DNA of 29,541 nt, taken from positions 1-29,541 of IMG/VR virus record IMGVR_UViG_3300050029_000517, one strand, 5' to 3'. Shown piece after piece: positions 6,780 through 13,958 of this stretch. The position numbers were made by a program, and so were the translations under genes. Each line of letters opens with the position of its first letter. Within the stretch, counting starts at the first letter, position 1. This DNA is from a virus. Under the pieces are notes generated by a model that saw only the letters and a program-made list of their open reading frames with translations, did no database searches and was not told where the DNA came from.

Positions 6780-7087
6780 GCACGGAGCCACTTGTAAAAA
6801 CGCCGCGAATGAGGATCACGCCGACAAGGACGGCGGCGCCGGCGTGGACGGGGCTGAAGTTTATTTGCGAGCGGTGCGGAATATTGAATCAACTGGAGGC
6901 GGCGGATGCGTGCGAATTCGTGACGGAGAGTTTTGTCAGGACGCCGGCGTGCCCGTCTCGTGGCTGTGGTAACCGGCAGTTACTCTACGTCCCGCTGCCG
7001 GCGGAGGAAGTGCGGAAACTTTTATTGATCGGGTTGGAGCCAGGCGATGGGACTGATGAAGAAGGGGAAAGCTGGAACGCGACATGA
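6776..7087 (+). CDS. Zinc-ribbon protein
   Basis: A 103-residue protein with FICERCGILNQL (about 29-40) and CPSRGCGNRQLLYV (about 59-72), a two-knuckle zinc ribbon with a 25-residue insert. An acidic C-terminal helix and tail (EPGDGTDEEGESWNAT) follow. Four-base overlaps exist at both ends. Function unknown. Confidence 0.7.
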   Translation: MSTEPLVKTPRMRITPTRTAAPAWTGLKFICERCGILNQLEAADACEFVTESFVRTPACPSRGCGNRQLLYVPLPAEEVRKLLLIGLEPGDGTDEEGESWNAT

Positions 7088-7308
7088 CGTCCACGGAAAA
7101 AGGGGGCGCCGGCCTGGAAAGCAACGGCGCCCGAAGCAGCGACCGACCCGGGATGGATCGAGAGGCTGGCTTTGGCCTAACGAGTGACAGGGGAAATGCC
7201 GATTGTCAATTATCGAGTGCCGAATTGAGGATAGCCAGGCGGAGGGAAAGCCTGGAGCGGTGGCGCGCGTTTTTCTCTAACTCGGTGCAGCCGCGGAGGA
7301 CACGATGA
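7084..7308 (+). CDS. Hypothetical small protein, mostly disordered
   Basis: A 74-residue protein with a low-complexity, Ser/Gly/Asp-rich first half and an arginine-rich helix (ELRIARRRESLERWRAFFSN) in the second half. The four-base overlaps with both neighbours are the main evidence that it is translated. It may serve mainly to couple translation between the zinc-ribbon gene and the HNH gene. Not recognised. Confidence 0.5.
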   Translation: MTSTEKGGAGLESNGARSSDRPGMDREAGFGLTSDRGNADCQLSSAELRIARRRESLERWRAFFSNSVQPRRTR

Positions 7309-8222
7309 CGCGGCCTGCGATATCGGATTCGCGAGCGCGGCAAATTCTGCGGGATTATCGGCGTCTCGGATCATTTGCGGCGACTGGCGCACTCCACGGT
7401 CGCGCCGGAGCTACGATCTACGGATTGCTTCGGCGCCGCGGATTAATCGCGCCGCGCGGCTGGAGATTGCCGACAGAAGAAGAGTTGTCGGATTTGATCG
7501 CGGAGATGAAGGCGATCAAGGCGATCCCGCCAGTTGTCGGACGTGTGCAGTTTCCACTCCCGCAGCCTCAGCCGACGTCGCCACTTCGTGGCGATGTCGT
7601 TCCTATAACTTTCGCGCTTTATCGATTCGCGCGGAGCGGCCACGCGCCGGCAGCGGTGCAGAAGCTCTACAAAACTTTCGGAGCGTATCACGTGAAGCCG
7701 CATCGGGGCAGCCGCGGCCTTATCTGGAACAACCGCTCGTTTTGGTGGTGCCCGAAAGGCTACTATCGCCCTGGCTTCACGCGCGGTCCGCGACGGCCGT
7801 TACAACACTACATTTGGGAAGCGCATCACGGCCGCGCGATGCCACCGATGCACGAGATCTTCTTTCGCGATCGCGACCGGCACAATTTCGCGATCGATAA
7901 TCTCGAATTACTGAGCAAGGCGGATCTGCACAAGCGGACGATCGAGCTCGGCGAAGTAACACAGATCAGCCGCGAGCAGCGGATGGAAATCGCCGGCAAG
8001 CGCTGGATGCGCTCGGCGCGCCGCGGCACTGCGCTGCTTCTCGAAAATTTTAATCAGTCGGAAACCTCAACCCACAAAAACAATGGTCACTCACCTACAC
8101 TCGAATTCCTCGCGCAACGGCGCGAAGTCATCAACAACGGTCCGACAGACGCAACTACGCGAAGCCGGGACGCGGCAAGAGCGCGAGATCGGGGTGCAGC
8201 TCAAACCCTCAAGGCTGCCTGA
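7305..8222 (+). CDS. HNH endonuclease with N-terminal DNA-binding region
   Basis: A 305-residue protein. Residues 9-48 (RARQILRDYRRLGSFAATGA and following) look like a helix-turn-helix. The HNH segment lies at about 165-205: PLQHYIWEAHHGRAMPPMHE, then IFFRDRDRHNFAIDNLELLS. This matches the HNH_3/homing type, in which a WE-x-HHG helix leads to H-x-x-x-x-x-D-x-D, an Asn and a final NLEL. The usual second His next to Asp is replaced (FFRD), a variant I associate with other phage HNH proteins. It may be a free-standing homing nuclease or assist replication or packaging. The last 45 residues are low complexity and overlap the next gene by 140 bases in another frame. Confidence 0.8.
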   Translation: MTRPAISDSRARQILRDYRRLGSFAATGALHGRAGATIYGLLRRRGLIAPRGWRLPTEEELSDLIAEMKAIKAIPPVVGRVQFPLPQPQPTSPLRGDVVPITFALYRFARSGHAPAAVQKLYKTFGAYHVKPHRGSRGLIWNNRSFWWCPKGYYRPGFTRGPRRPLQHYIWEAHHGRAMPPMHEIFFRDRDRHNFAIDNLELLSKADLHKRTIELGEVTQISREQRMEIAGKRWMRSARRGTALLLENFNQSETSTHKNNGHSPTLEFLAQRREVINNGPTDATTRSRDAARARDRGAAQTLKAA

Positions 8223-9135
8223 CGCGGATGAGATCGCGCGCCTGGTCGCGCTCGGACGTGAACGCGGCGTGATTCGTTTCGCCACTGACAAGGCGGAGAT
8301 CGTGAAAAACGGCGAGGCCATTTCGACGTCGGGTCCGCTGCGATCGCAATGGATCGATATCACGCCGGCGCTGGCGAAGACCTGGCTGGAAAACAATTTC
8401 CGGAACCGGCCGTTGCGCGAGGACACGGTGAAAGCGTACGCGCGCGATATGATCCTGGGCTTATGGGTGGCGACGCACCAGGGGATCGCGTTCAACGATA
8501 AGGATGAGCTGATCGATGGTCAGCACCGGCTCTCCGCGATCGTGCTCGCAAACAAGACGGTGCGGATGATGGTGACGTTCGGGTTGCCGTCGCAAATCGC
8601 GGGCAAACAGATGACGACGATGGATGCGGTGGACCGCGGCGCGACGCGAAGCGTGGGACAGACGCTCGACGTCTACCGATTGTTCGAGCCGTCGATCAGT
8701 TGGGTGATCGCGCATCGGTCGAAGGAGATCGGGATCCGGCAGACGGGAGTGATGGCTGGGTTCGCGTTCGCGATTATGGCGGACAATCCGACGATGGAAA
8801 ATATAGGGTCGTCGGAGACGTGCTTTATGTTCGAGAAGCTGGTGACCGGCGCGGATCGCGAGCGGAAAACGAAACCGAAAAGCCCGAGCAAGACGTGGGC
8901 GAAGTTTTCGCCGATCGCGCGGCTGCGTGCGTTCCTAACGAGCGATGAAGCGAAGCTGTTGACGCGTTCGCTCGATCGCGGCGTAGCTGAGCTGTCGCTC
9001 CAGGCGATTCTGCTCGAGTCGCAAAGTAAGCCGGTCTCGAAGCTGGAGATGTCGCTCGATGGCGCGAATCATTTTCGCGCGGTGCAGAATGAACGCGTGA
9101 AAAAAGTGGCGGCGTTGTTCGCGTTGCCGGCATGA
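8083..9135 (+). CDS. DGQHR-motif protein (ParB/DndB-like superfamily, tentative)
   Basis: A 350-residue protein containing FNDKDELIDGQHRLSAIVLA at about 144-163. The DGQHR signature is shared by DndB-type regulators of phosphorothioate DNA modification and by many phage proteins; the fold is related to ParB. Upstream is the conserved phrase SGPLRSQWIDITPALAKTWL, and downstream TMDAVDRGATRSVGQTL. The likely role is nucleotide- or DNA-dependent regulation or DNA modification. The start is uncertain. ATG 8083 gives a 140-base overlap with the HNH gene, while in-frame GTG 8194 leaves 29 bases. The first 37 residues after ATG are low complexity, which favours the later start. The stop overlaps the next ATG by four bases. 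Confidence 0.75.
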   Translation: MVTHLHSNSSRNGAKSSTTVRQTQLREAGTRQEREIGVQLKPSRLPDADEIARLVALGRERGVIRFATDKAEIVKNGEAISTSGPLRSQWIDITPALAKTWLENNFRNRPLREDTVKAYARDMILGLWVATHQGIAFNDKDELIDGQHRLSAIVLANKTVRMMVTFGLPSQIAGKQMTTMDAVDRGATRSVGQTLDVYRLFEPSISWVIAHRSKEIGIRQTGVMAGFAFAIMADNPTMENIGSSETCFMFEKLVTGADRERKTKPKSPSKTWAKFSPIARLRAFLTSDEAKLLTRSLDRGVAELSLQAILLESQSKPVSKLEMSLDGANHFRAVQNERVKKVAALFALPA

Positions 9136-9452
9136 GCGCGAAATTTCCTCACGGCGTGGAAGGGCATGTGGTGTCGATGAAGCATCGCTACGAAGGCCAG
9201 GCCGCGTTTTCGGTGGCTCTCTGCGAGTGCGGATGGACCTGCTGTCTGCCGGTAGCGGATTATCGAAGGCAGGATAGCGAGATCGAGATGTCGCGCAAAG
9301 AATTGAAGCGCGCGAAACGCGAACTCGATTGGTTAAACACGGGGAATAGTGGATGGCTGACTTATCGGCTCCGCGATTCGATCCGCGAATTAGTGCAAGA
9401 CAAAATCAGGAACACTGATGGCCGTCGCCGTCAGCGATTGCTGCCGTTATGA
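9132..9452 (+). CDS. Hypothetical zinc-knuckle protein
   Basis: A 106-residue protein with a beta-rich N-terminus. It carries CECGWTCCLPVADY (about 31-44), whose clustered cysteines may bind zinc, and then a long charged helix (EIEMSRKELKRAKRELDWLN) predicted to form a coiled coil. It overlaps the stops and starts of its neighbours by four bases (9132-9135 and 9449-9452). Its place directly before the replication protein hints at a replication-accessory role, but this is inference. Confidence 0.7.
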   Translation: MSAKFPHGVEGHVVSMKHRYEGQAAFSVALCECGWTCCLPVADYRRQDSEIEMSRKELKRAKRELDWLNTGNSGWLTYRLRDSIRELVQDKIRNTDGRRRQRLLPL

Positions 9453-10399
9453 CGAATCCGGTGATCGATTTCGAGAAACTGTCGCAGGTGTCGCGGCAGA
9501 TGATCCAGGAGAGCGATCTTTCGAAACGGAAACGCGCTCTCTTGCACGCGATCGTAAGATGGAGTTTCGAGCGGGGGAGGGAATGGGCGGTCTTTGAAAA
9601 ACTCGATGACCTAGTGGCATTAACCGGCGTGCATCGGCCGGATGTGACGAACGCATTAAGCGAACTGCAGGCCGCGGGATTATTGCTGCGGAAGCAATCC
9701 CACGGGGAGCTGCGCTTGCGTTTCCTACCTTATGGCGCTCTCGTGCCGGCGCCGCCGAGCATAGATGGCGGCGCGGCGTCGACGGTGCGGACAAAGCTGG
9801 AGCTGCTCAATCCGCCAGGACCGAACTGGCAACATATCGAGCCCGGCGGACAAGGACGGCTACCACTGCCGCCGTCAAGTGAAGAAGCAGTGATGGATGA
9901 GCTGGCGGCGAACTCGCAAGAGGCCGCAGTGAGTGCTCACACCATTAGTGAATCACTAACGGAAACGGGCGAAAAGCGCGCCAGCGTTAGTAAATCGCTA
10001 ACGCAATCGGTTAGTGAATCACTAACGGAAAAGGCATCGGGTCGAGACGCGCGTACGCGCGCGCCTGCGACATGTCATGAAGCATCTTCTTCGAAGATGC
10101 ATGAACATGATCATGTTCATGCGCCGTACGGCGAGCTGAATCCGGAGCAAACGGATTTGCTCGAGCAAGTGGAGGAGTTGACGGGTTCGGAGGGAAAGAA
10201 CGAGCATTTCGACACGACCTGGCGGATGCGGATCCGCGACAAACCACTGGCGGTGTTCCAGGCGATCGGCGAAACGCGGATGGCGAAGAACGAAGGCCGG
10301 ATCCGGAAGACGATCGGCGGGACGTTGAACTGGCATTTCAAGAATTTCCGCGAGAGCGCGCGGAAAGCGGTGAGTGCAGTGAAGATGTTTTTGGCCTAA
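9449..10399 (+). CDS. Phage replication initiator-like protein (O/DnaD type)
   Basis: A 316-residue protein. Residues about 22-100 form a winged helix similar to phage replication protein O N-terminal domains (KRKRALLHAIVRWSFERGRE, then the recognition segment LVALTGVHRPDVTNALSELQ). A long polar linker follows (about 150-230), then a C-terminal helical domain (EELTGSEGKNEHFDTTWRMR onward) comparable to DnaD/O C-terminal regions. The linker is encoded by a palindrome-rich segment that is probably the replication origin, as in lambda where ori lies inside O. The protein should bind those repeats and recruit host helicase; no phage helicase or helicase loader of the P type is seen nearby. The gene ends in Ala-TAA within GCCTAACG. 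Confidence 0.78.
   Translation: MTNPVIDFEKLSQVSRQMIQESDLSKRKRALLHAIVRWSFERGREWAVFEKLDDLVALTGVHRPDVTNALSELQAAGLLLRKQSHGELRLRFLPYGALVPAPPSIDGGAASTVRTKLELLNPPGPNWQHIEPGGQGRLPLPPSSEEAVMDELAANSQEAAVSAHTISESLTETGEKRASVSKSLTQSVSESLTEKASGRDARTRAPATCHEASSSKMHEHDHVHAPYGELNPEQTDLLEQVEELTGSEGKNEHFDTTWRMRIRDKPLAVFQAIGETRMAKNEGRIRKTIGGTLNWHFKNFRESARKAVSAVKMFLA
9929..10122. other. Probable phage replication origin: iterons and stacked palindromes
   Basis: Inside the initiator-like gene lie several inverted repeats. GTGAG/CTCAC at 9929-9940. TTAGTGA-A-TCACTAA at 9945-9959. GCGTTAG/CTAACGC at 9984-10004. A second TTAGTGA-A-TCACTAA with flanking G and C at 10010-10026. A CGCG-TA-CGCG run near 10040-10055. GCATCTTC-TTC-GAAGATGC at 10082-10100. 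A perfect 24-base palindrome at 10099-10122 (half-site GCATGAACATGA). The first three act like iterons, each read as an S(E/K)SLT peptide. The layout matches lambdoid origins placed in the middle of the initiator gene. Function is inferred. Confidence 0.6.
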
Positions 10400-10418
10400 C
10401 GAGCGGAACAGACGCGCT

Positions 10419-10445
10419 GGCTGAAATAGTCTAATCGTGCTAAAT
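10419..10445 (+). promoter_or_regulatory. Possible promoter for the histidine kinase gene
   Basis: The 54-base gap after the replication gene is the first real break in the early operon and is AT-rich. TAAATA at about 10440-10445 could be a -10 box, with a weak TGGCTG 17 bases upstream. The kinase ATG follows nine bases later, so a transcript from here would be almost leaderless. The -35 match is poor. Confidence 0.3.
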
Positions 10446-10453
10446 AATGTCCC

Positions 10454-11077
10454 ATGCTTGTGCAGGGGATCACTCACGATCTGCGGAATATATTCGCAAT
10501 CATCATCGGAAATTGTGAGCTGGCTGGCGATACGCCGACAGCGCGCCACGTTCTCCGGATCAGGCAAGCGGCTGGCCGCGCGGCCGCGCTCCTGGAGGCT
10601 GATAGGAGCGACGCTGCGAAGGTGGATTTAACGACGCCGATCGATTTGAACATGGTCGCTCGGGAAGTCTCGGAGATGCTGCGCAGCACACTGGTGGTGA
10701 AAGATAAAGTGAGGCTGCAGATGGAGCTTGCCGACGATATACCTAATGTGGCGGGTTCTTCGTTGTGGATATTTCTGTCGGTGTTCAATCTCTGCCTGAA
10801 CGCGCGCGATGCGATGATCCCGGCCGGCGGCATGCTCGAATTGACGACGAGCGTGAAGAAAACAACGGTGGAATTCTCGGTCCGCGACACGGGCAAAGGG
10901 ATGTCTGAGAAACGGCTCGGCTCACTCTGGAAGCCGCGTCTAAGTCCGGACCGGAAGCATGGTCACGGTTTGCAGATCGTGCGGGTGAGCATCGCGCGCA
11001 TGGGCGGGACGATCGATGTGCAAAGCAAGGTGGGCGTGGGAACGACGTTCACGATTTCGCTGCCGGCGCTGGCGTGA
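10454..11077 (+). CDS. Soluble histidine kinase core (HisKA plus HATPase_c)
   Basis: A 207-residue protein with no membrane segment and no sensor domain. His8 sits in an H-box-like sequence (THDLRNIFAIIIGNCELA). A short dimerisation region runs to about 60, then a GHKL ATPase: N box FNLCLNARDAM (110-120), G1 DTGKGM (144-149), and G2 GHGLQIV (169-175), ending with the usual VGVGTTFTISLPALA. Phosphotransfer would go from ATP to His8 and then to an unknown receiver; no response regulator is visible in the window. An alternative is a GHKL ATPase that no longer signals. It follows the replication gene with its own spacing rather than a four-base overlap, so it may be separately controlled. A kinase core in a phage early region is unusual. 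Confidence 0.85.
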   Translation: MLVQGITHDLRNIFAIIIGNCELAGDTPTARHVLRIRQAAGRAAALLEADRSDAAKVDLTTPIDLNMVAREVSEMLRSTLVVKDKVRLQMELADDIPNVAGSSLWIFLSVFNLCLNARDAMIPAGGMLELTTSVKKTTVEFSVRDTGKGMSEKRLGSLWKPRLSPDRKHGHGLQIVRVSIARMGGTIDVQSKVGVGTTFTISLPALA

Positions 11078-11283
11078 GGTCAGCCGGGATTTCGTCCGCC
11101 GCATAATTTCGCGAGCGGCATAACACTAGCTAAACCACTGCGCGTCTCGCGCGGAAGTTCTACCCTCCGCGTCGAACGCATCAACTGGCAGCCGAACAGC
11201 AGGAAAATCGCAGACGCGTCGCTGACGCGACGTACGTCGAGGCCTACCGGCAATGGGAAGAGACTGCGTTCGGCGGGTTGTCG

Positions 11284-11937
11284 ATGGCGAAACGGCTCGA
11301 GTTGCGCAAGCTCGGTCTGCACAAGGCGAAGCTCGAATCGCGCGGAGGCGGTCCGCCGCGCCAAAGCGAGAATGAATTTGATGATCCGGCGGATCTGGCA
11401 ATCGATACCCGCCATCCGATCGCGGAGATGAATGAGTCGGTGCGGGTGTCGGAGTTAGCCGATATCTGCGAGGCGTTCGCGGCGGCGCTGCATTGGGCGG
11501 GCCAGGCGAAGTCGCTGGTGGAAATGGGTTGGCGGATGAGCACGATGTTGCATCTGCTCCGGCCGGCGCTCGTGGAAGGCATGGCGCTCGAGCTGAAGAT
11601 CGATCTGGCGCGTCAGCTGGCGGAAGCGATGGGCGGCAAGCGCGCGGTGATCACCGAGGTGGGCTCGCGCTATCGCAAGGTGCTCGCCTGGGTGCGCCGT
11701 TGCAGCGACCTGGTGCAGCTCGGGCAACGGGGATTTGCGATGATTTATCTGATCGATCGGCGCGCGATCGGCGGCGCGACGAATGCGACGCTCGGCGGCA
11801 TGGACGACAAAACACGGCAGGCTTTTAACAGAATCGTAGGTGATGGGCGGGACTCGCTAAGCGGGTTTCGCAATGAAGTAATGCGCGGTGAGGAAACGAG
11901 GAAAAGATGCAGGATATCGAACAAATCAGGAAGCTAA
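11284..11937 (+). CDS. Hypothetical phage protein, helical
   Basis: A 217-residue protein from ATG 11284 (TTG 11278 also possible). It starts MAKRLELRKLGLHKAKLESR and has mostly helical content; the centre contains GWRMSTMLHLLRPALVEGMA and YRKVLAWVRRCSDLVQLGQR. The reading frame stays open, with coding-like composition, back to 11134 but offers no ATG, GTG or TTG there before 11278. The true start may be non-canonical, or an upstream start may have been lost. It overlaps the next gene by 31 bases. No family recognised; position after the kinase and before a DUF3102-like gene suggests a DNA-metabolism or regulatory role. Confidence 0.6.
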   Translation: MAKRLELRKLGLHKAKLESRGGGPPRQSENEFDDPADLAIDTRHPIAEMNESVRVSELADICEAFAAALHWAGQAKSLVEMGWRMSTMLHLLRPALVEGMALELKIDLARQLAEAMGGKRAVITEVGSRYRKVLAWVRRCSDLVQLGQRGFAMIYLIDRRAIGGATNATLGGMDDKTRQAFNRIVGDGRDSLSGFRNEVMRGEETRKRCRISNKSGS

Positions 11938-12419
11938 CGAAACAGGGCAAGGCGCTGTTCAATCAGTGGCAGCAGGCGGAGGACGCGATCGAGGGCGGCT
12001 TTGATGCTGCGCTGGATCGTGCGTGGCGATTCGGGAAGTTGCTCAACACTCTGAAGGATGAGGTAGGACATGGTGAGTGGATCAAGTTCCGCGATGATGC
12101 GTTCACTGGCCTGGATGATCGCAAGGCACAGACTTGCCAAGCGCTCGATCACAACAATCCAAATGCGCGGAATTCCACGCAATTGACCAAAGAGTCGGTG
12201 CGTAAGTTCCGCTATGGCTACGTGCCAGTGAAGGAGCGGAAGAAGCAGAAGGGCAACGTGAAGTTCAATCGGCCGGCGCACTACTCAGTGTTAGCCACCG
12301 AAGGCGACAAGCTCATGCAGCGCATCAAGGCCGGCCACGAGCACGTCACCGCAGAGATGCTGCACGACCTGCAGCCGCTCCACGATTGGCTCTCTAAACT
12401 CTACGCGGAGGCACGGTAG
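11907..12419 (+). CDS. DUF3102-like phage protein
   Basis: A 170-residue protein. The segment RAWRFGKLLNTLKDEVGHGE followed by WIKFRD resembles the DUF3102 core (W-x-x-G-x-x-L-x-x-x-K-x-x-x-x-H-G-x-W), found in phage and plasmid proteins often encoded near ParB-like genes. The C-terminal part (HEHVTAEMLHDLQPLHDWLS) is helical. DUF3102 proteins are thought to bind DNA, but no reaction is established. It is the last gene before a clear terminator, closing this transcription unit. Confidence 0.7.
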   Translation: MQDIEQIRKLTKQGKALFNQWQQAEDAIEGGFDAALDRAWRFGKLLNTLKDEVGHGEWIKFRDDAFTGLDDRKAQTCQALDHNNPNARNSTQLTKESVRKFRYGYVPVKERKKQKGNVKFNRPAHYSVLATEGDKLMQRIKAGHEHVTAEMLHDLQPLHDWLSKLYAEAR

Positions 12420-12445
12420 GCACCCCCACTAAGGAATCTATTCGC

Positions 12446-12468
12446 CTGGCGCCCTCACGGCCAGTTTT
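12446..12468 (+). terminator. Intrinsic terminator after the early block
   Basis: CTGGC (12446-12450) pairs with GCCAG (12460-12464) across a nine-base loop and is followed directly by TTTT. It lies 26 bases after the stop at 12419 and before a possible new promoter (TATGAT at 12493-12498, with TTTACA at 12466-12471 at a wide 21-base spacing). The stem is short, so termination may be partial or antiterminated. Confidence 0.5.
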
Positions 12469-12515
12469 ACAAACTATCGTCGTTTTCGCACGTATGATTA
12501 AAAAAGCTTATTCCC

Positions 12516-13241
12516 ATGAACCTAGCTAGGCTTCAGCGCTTCACGGCGCGCACGATCAAACGCCGGCAGATCAAGAACGCGGCTTACAACCCGCGGCGCA
12601 TCAAAGCGGCAAATCGACAGCGACTGAACAAATCGCTCGACGAATTCGGCTTGGTCGAGCCGCTGATCTGGAACAAGCGCACCGGCAACCTAGTCGGCGG
12701 CCATCGCCGGCTGGAGAAGATCGATGCGGAGCAGGGGAGCGACGATTACTCACTCACCGTTGCCGAGATCAACATCGACGCGAAGCGCGAAAAGGCGCTC
12801 AACGTCATGCTGAACAATCAGGCCGCGCAGGGCGAGTACGATGAGACGCTTCTCGCGAAACTTTTGCAGGAGCTCGACGCCGCCGGCGATCTCGAGCTGA
12901 GCGGATTCGGCAACGAAGATCTGCAGCGGCTCACCAGCGAGAGCGCGATCGACGAAGCGCAGTTCCCCATCACCGCGAAGCTGAACGAGAGCCACGATTA
13001 CGTGCTCGTCTTCTGCGACAACGACTCAGACTTCGCGTTTCTCCAAACGCTCTGCGGCATTGCCACCGAGCGATCGTACAAGAAAACCGGCATCGGCCTC
13101 GGCCGCGCCATTCCGTTCACCAGGTTCCTGAAATCTATCCGTGAAAATCGTCATTCCATCGATGTCCAGGGCGACCACGATGACCACGCATCGGCTCCTG
13201 CCGAGCGCCGTCGTGTGCGTCCCGGCAAGTCAGCGCGCTGA
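12516..13241 (+). CDS. ParB-like nuclease-domain protein
   Basis: A 241-residue protein with a ParB N-terminal domain at about 15-110. Recognisable parts are NPRRIKAANRQRLNKSLDEF, GLVEPLIWNKRTGNLVGGHR (the GGHRR box), and NVMLNNQAAQGEYDETLLAK. In phages, ParB-domain proteins encoded next to DNA methylases or glycosyltransferases act in DNA modification or as nucleotide-dependent clamps; there is no ParA here, so chromosome-style partition is unlikely. The fold seems to end near SYKKTGIGLGRAIPFTRFLK. The last 35 residues (from about 207) are basic and low complexity and overlap the next gene by 101 bases, possibly from a late frameshift that removed an earlier stop. Confidence 0.85.
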   Translation: MNLARLQRFTARTIKRRQIKNAAYNPRRIKAANRQRLNKSLDEFGLVEPLIWNKRTGNLVGGHRRLEKIDAEQGSDDYSLTVAEINIDAKREKALNVMLNNQAAQGEYDETLLAKLLQELDAAGDLELSGFGNEDLQRLTSESAIDEAQFPITAKLNESHDYVLVFCDNDSDFAFLQTLCGIATERSYKKTGIGLGRAIPFTRFLKSIRENRHSIDVQGDHDDHASAPAERRRVRPGKSAR

Positions 13242-13893
13242 GTACGCGAAAGTTGCCGGCGCCGGGCGCGTCCTCACGCATCCGGATTCCGTGAAAGGTT
13301 TAACTCCCAAGTTAAATTGGATCTTCGACAACGTCCCGGACCGCGAAGCGATCGTCTTCGTCGACGACGACATCGCGAGCCTGCAGCGTTGCTTCACCGA
13401 GCCAGGCGAAGAGAGCACGATCCGCGATCCGCAGCTCATCGAGGCGATCATCCGCGCGACATTCATTCTCGCGCGCGACGTCGGCGCGTTCTACTTCGGC
13501 TGGGAAGCAAGCAACGGCGCGCTGCGTTACTACACCGGGTTGAAGCCGATCATGCTTACCGGCTACATCAACGGCTGCGCGATGGGATTCCGCACCGGCC
13601 ACGGCTTGCGTTTCGATCCGCGCATCGTCGCGAAGAACGATTTCGACATCGCGGCGATGAACGCCTACCGGCATCGGATCTGTTTGAAAAATATCCGGTA
13701 CACTTTCTGCCAGCGCGAGACCTTCAAAGGCAAAGGTGGCCAGGCTGCGTTTCGCACCTCGCACACCGAGAAGAACGACGTCGCGTTACTCCGGAAGAAA
13801 TGGGGCGACGTCTTCAACTTCGGCGGCCACTCCGGAACGCGGAAGCGCGACTACGCCGGCGTGCAGAAAATAAGTTTGAACCTGCCGTTCTGA
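13141..13893 (+). CDS. TET-associated-type glycosyltransferase (TAGT-like), DNA base glycosylation candidate
   Basis: A 250-residue protein, GTG start at 13141. The N-terminus MKIVIPSMSRATTMTTHRLL begins a Rossmann-type GT-A fold. EAIVFVDDDIASLQR (about 69-83) carries the DDD metal and sugar-nucleotide motif. The middle has YTGLKPIMLTGYINGCAMGF, and the end has KNDFDIAAMNAYRHRI and FRTSHTEKNDVALLRKKWGD. This order matches phage glycosyltransferases described alongside TET/JBP dioxygenases and ParB-domain proteins in modified-DNA phages. The expected reaction is transfer of a sugar to a hydroxymethylated base. No TET/JBP oxygenase or hydroxymethylase is seen in the window, so the acceptor is unknown. 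The neighbouring ParB-domain gene supports the link. Confidence 0.72.
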   Translation: MKIVIPSMSRATTMTTHRLLPSAVVCVPASQRAEYAKVAGAGRVLTHPDSVKGLTPKLNWIFDNVPDREAIVFVDDDIASLQRCFTEPGEESTIRDPQLIEAIIRATFILARDVGAFYFGWEASNGALRYYTGLKPIMLTGYINGCAMGFRTGHGLRFDPRIVAKNDFDIAAMNAYRHRICLKNIRYTFCQRETFKGKGGQAAFRTSHTEKNDVALLRKKWGDVFNFGGHSGTRKRDYAGVQKISLNLPF

Positions 13894-13958
13894 TTCGCTA
13901 GAAGAAACGCAATCACCAACCGGGAAGAGCGGACCCGTAAAAACGCGCGCCATGCAAA

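Noticed and set aside
665-8350. Frequent GCGATCGC palindromes, similar to cyanobacterial HIP1
   Set aside because: Most fall in Ala-Ile-Ala type codon contexts of this GC-rich genome, and I could not show an excess by eye.
12516-13241. ParB-like gene as a plasmid or prophage partition system
   Set aside because: No ParA-type ATPase or parS-like repeats are adjacent; the glycosyltransferase neighbour points to a DNA-modification context.
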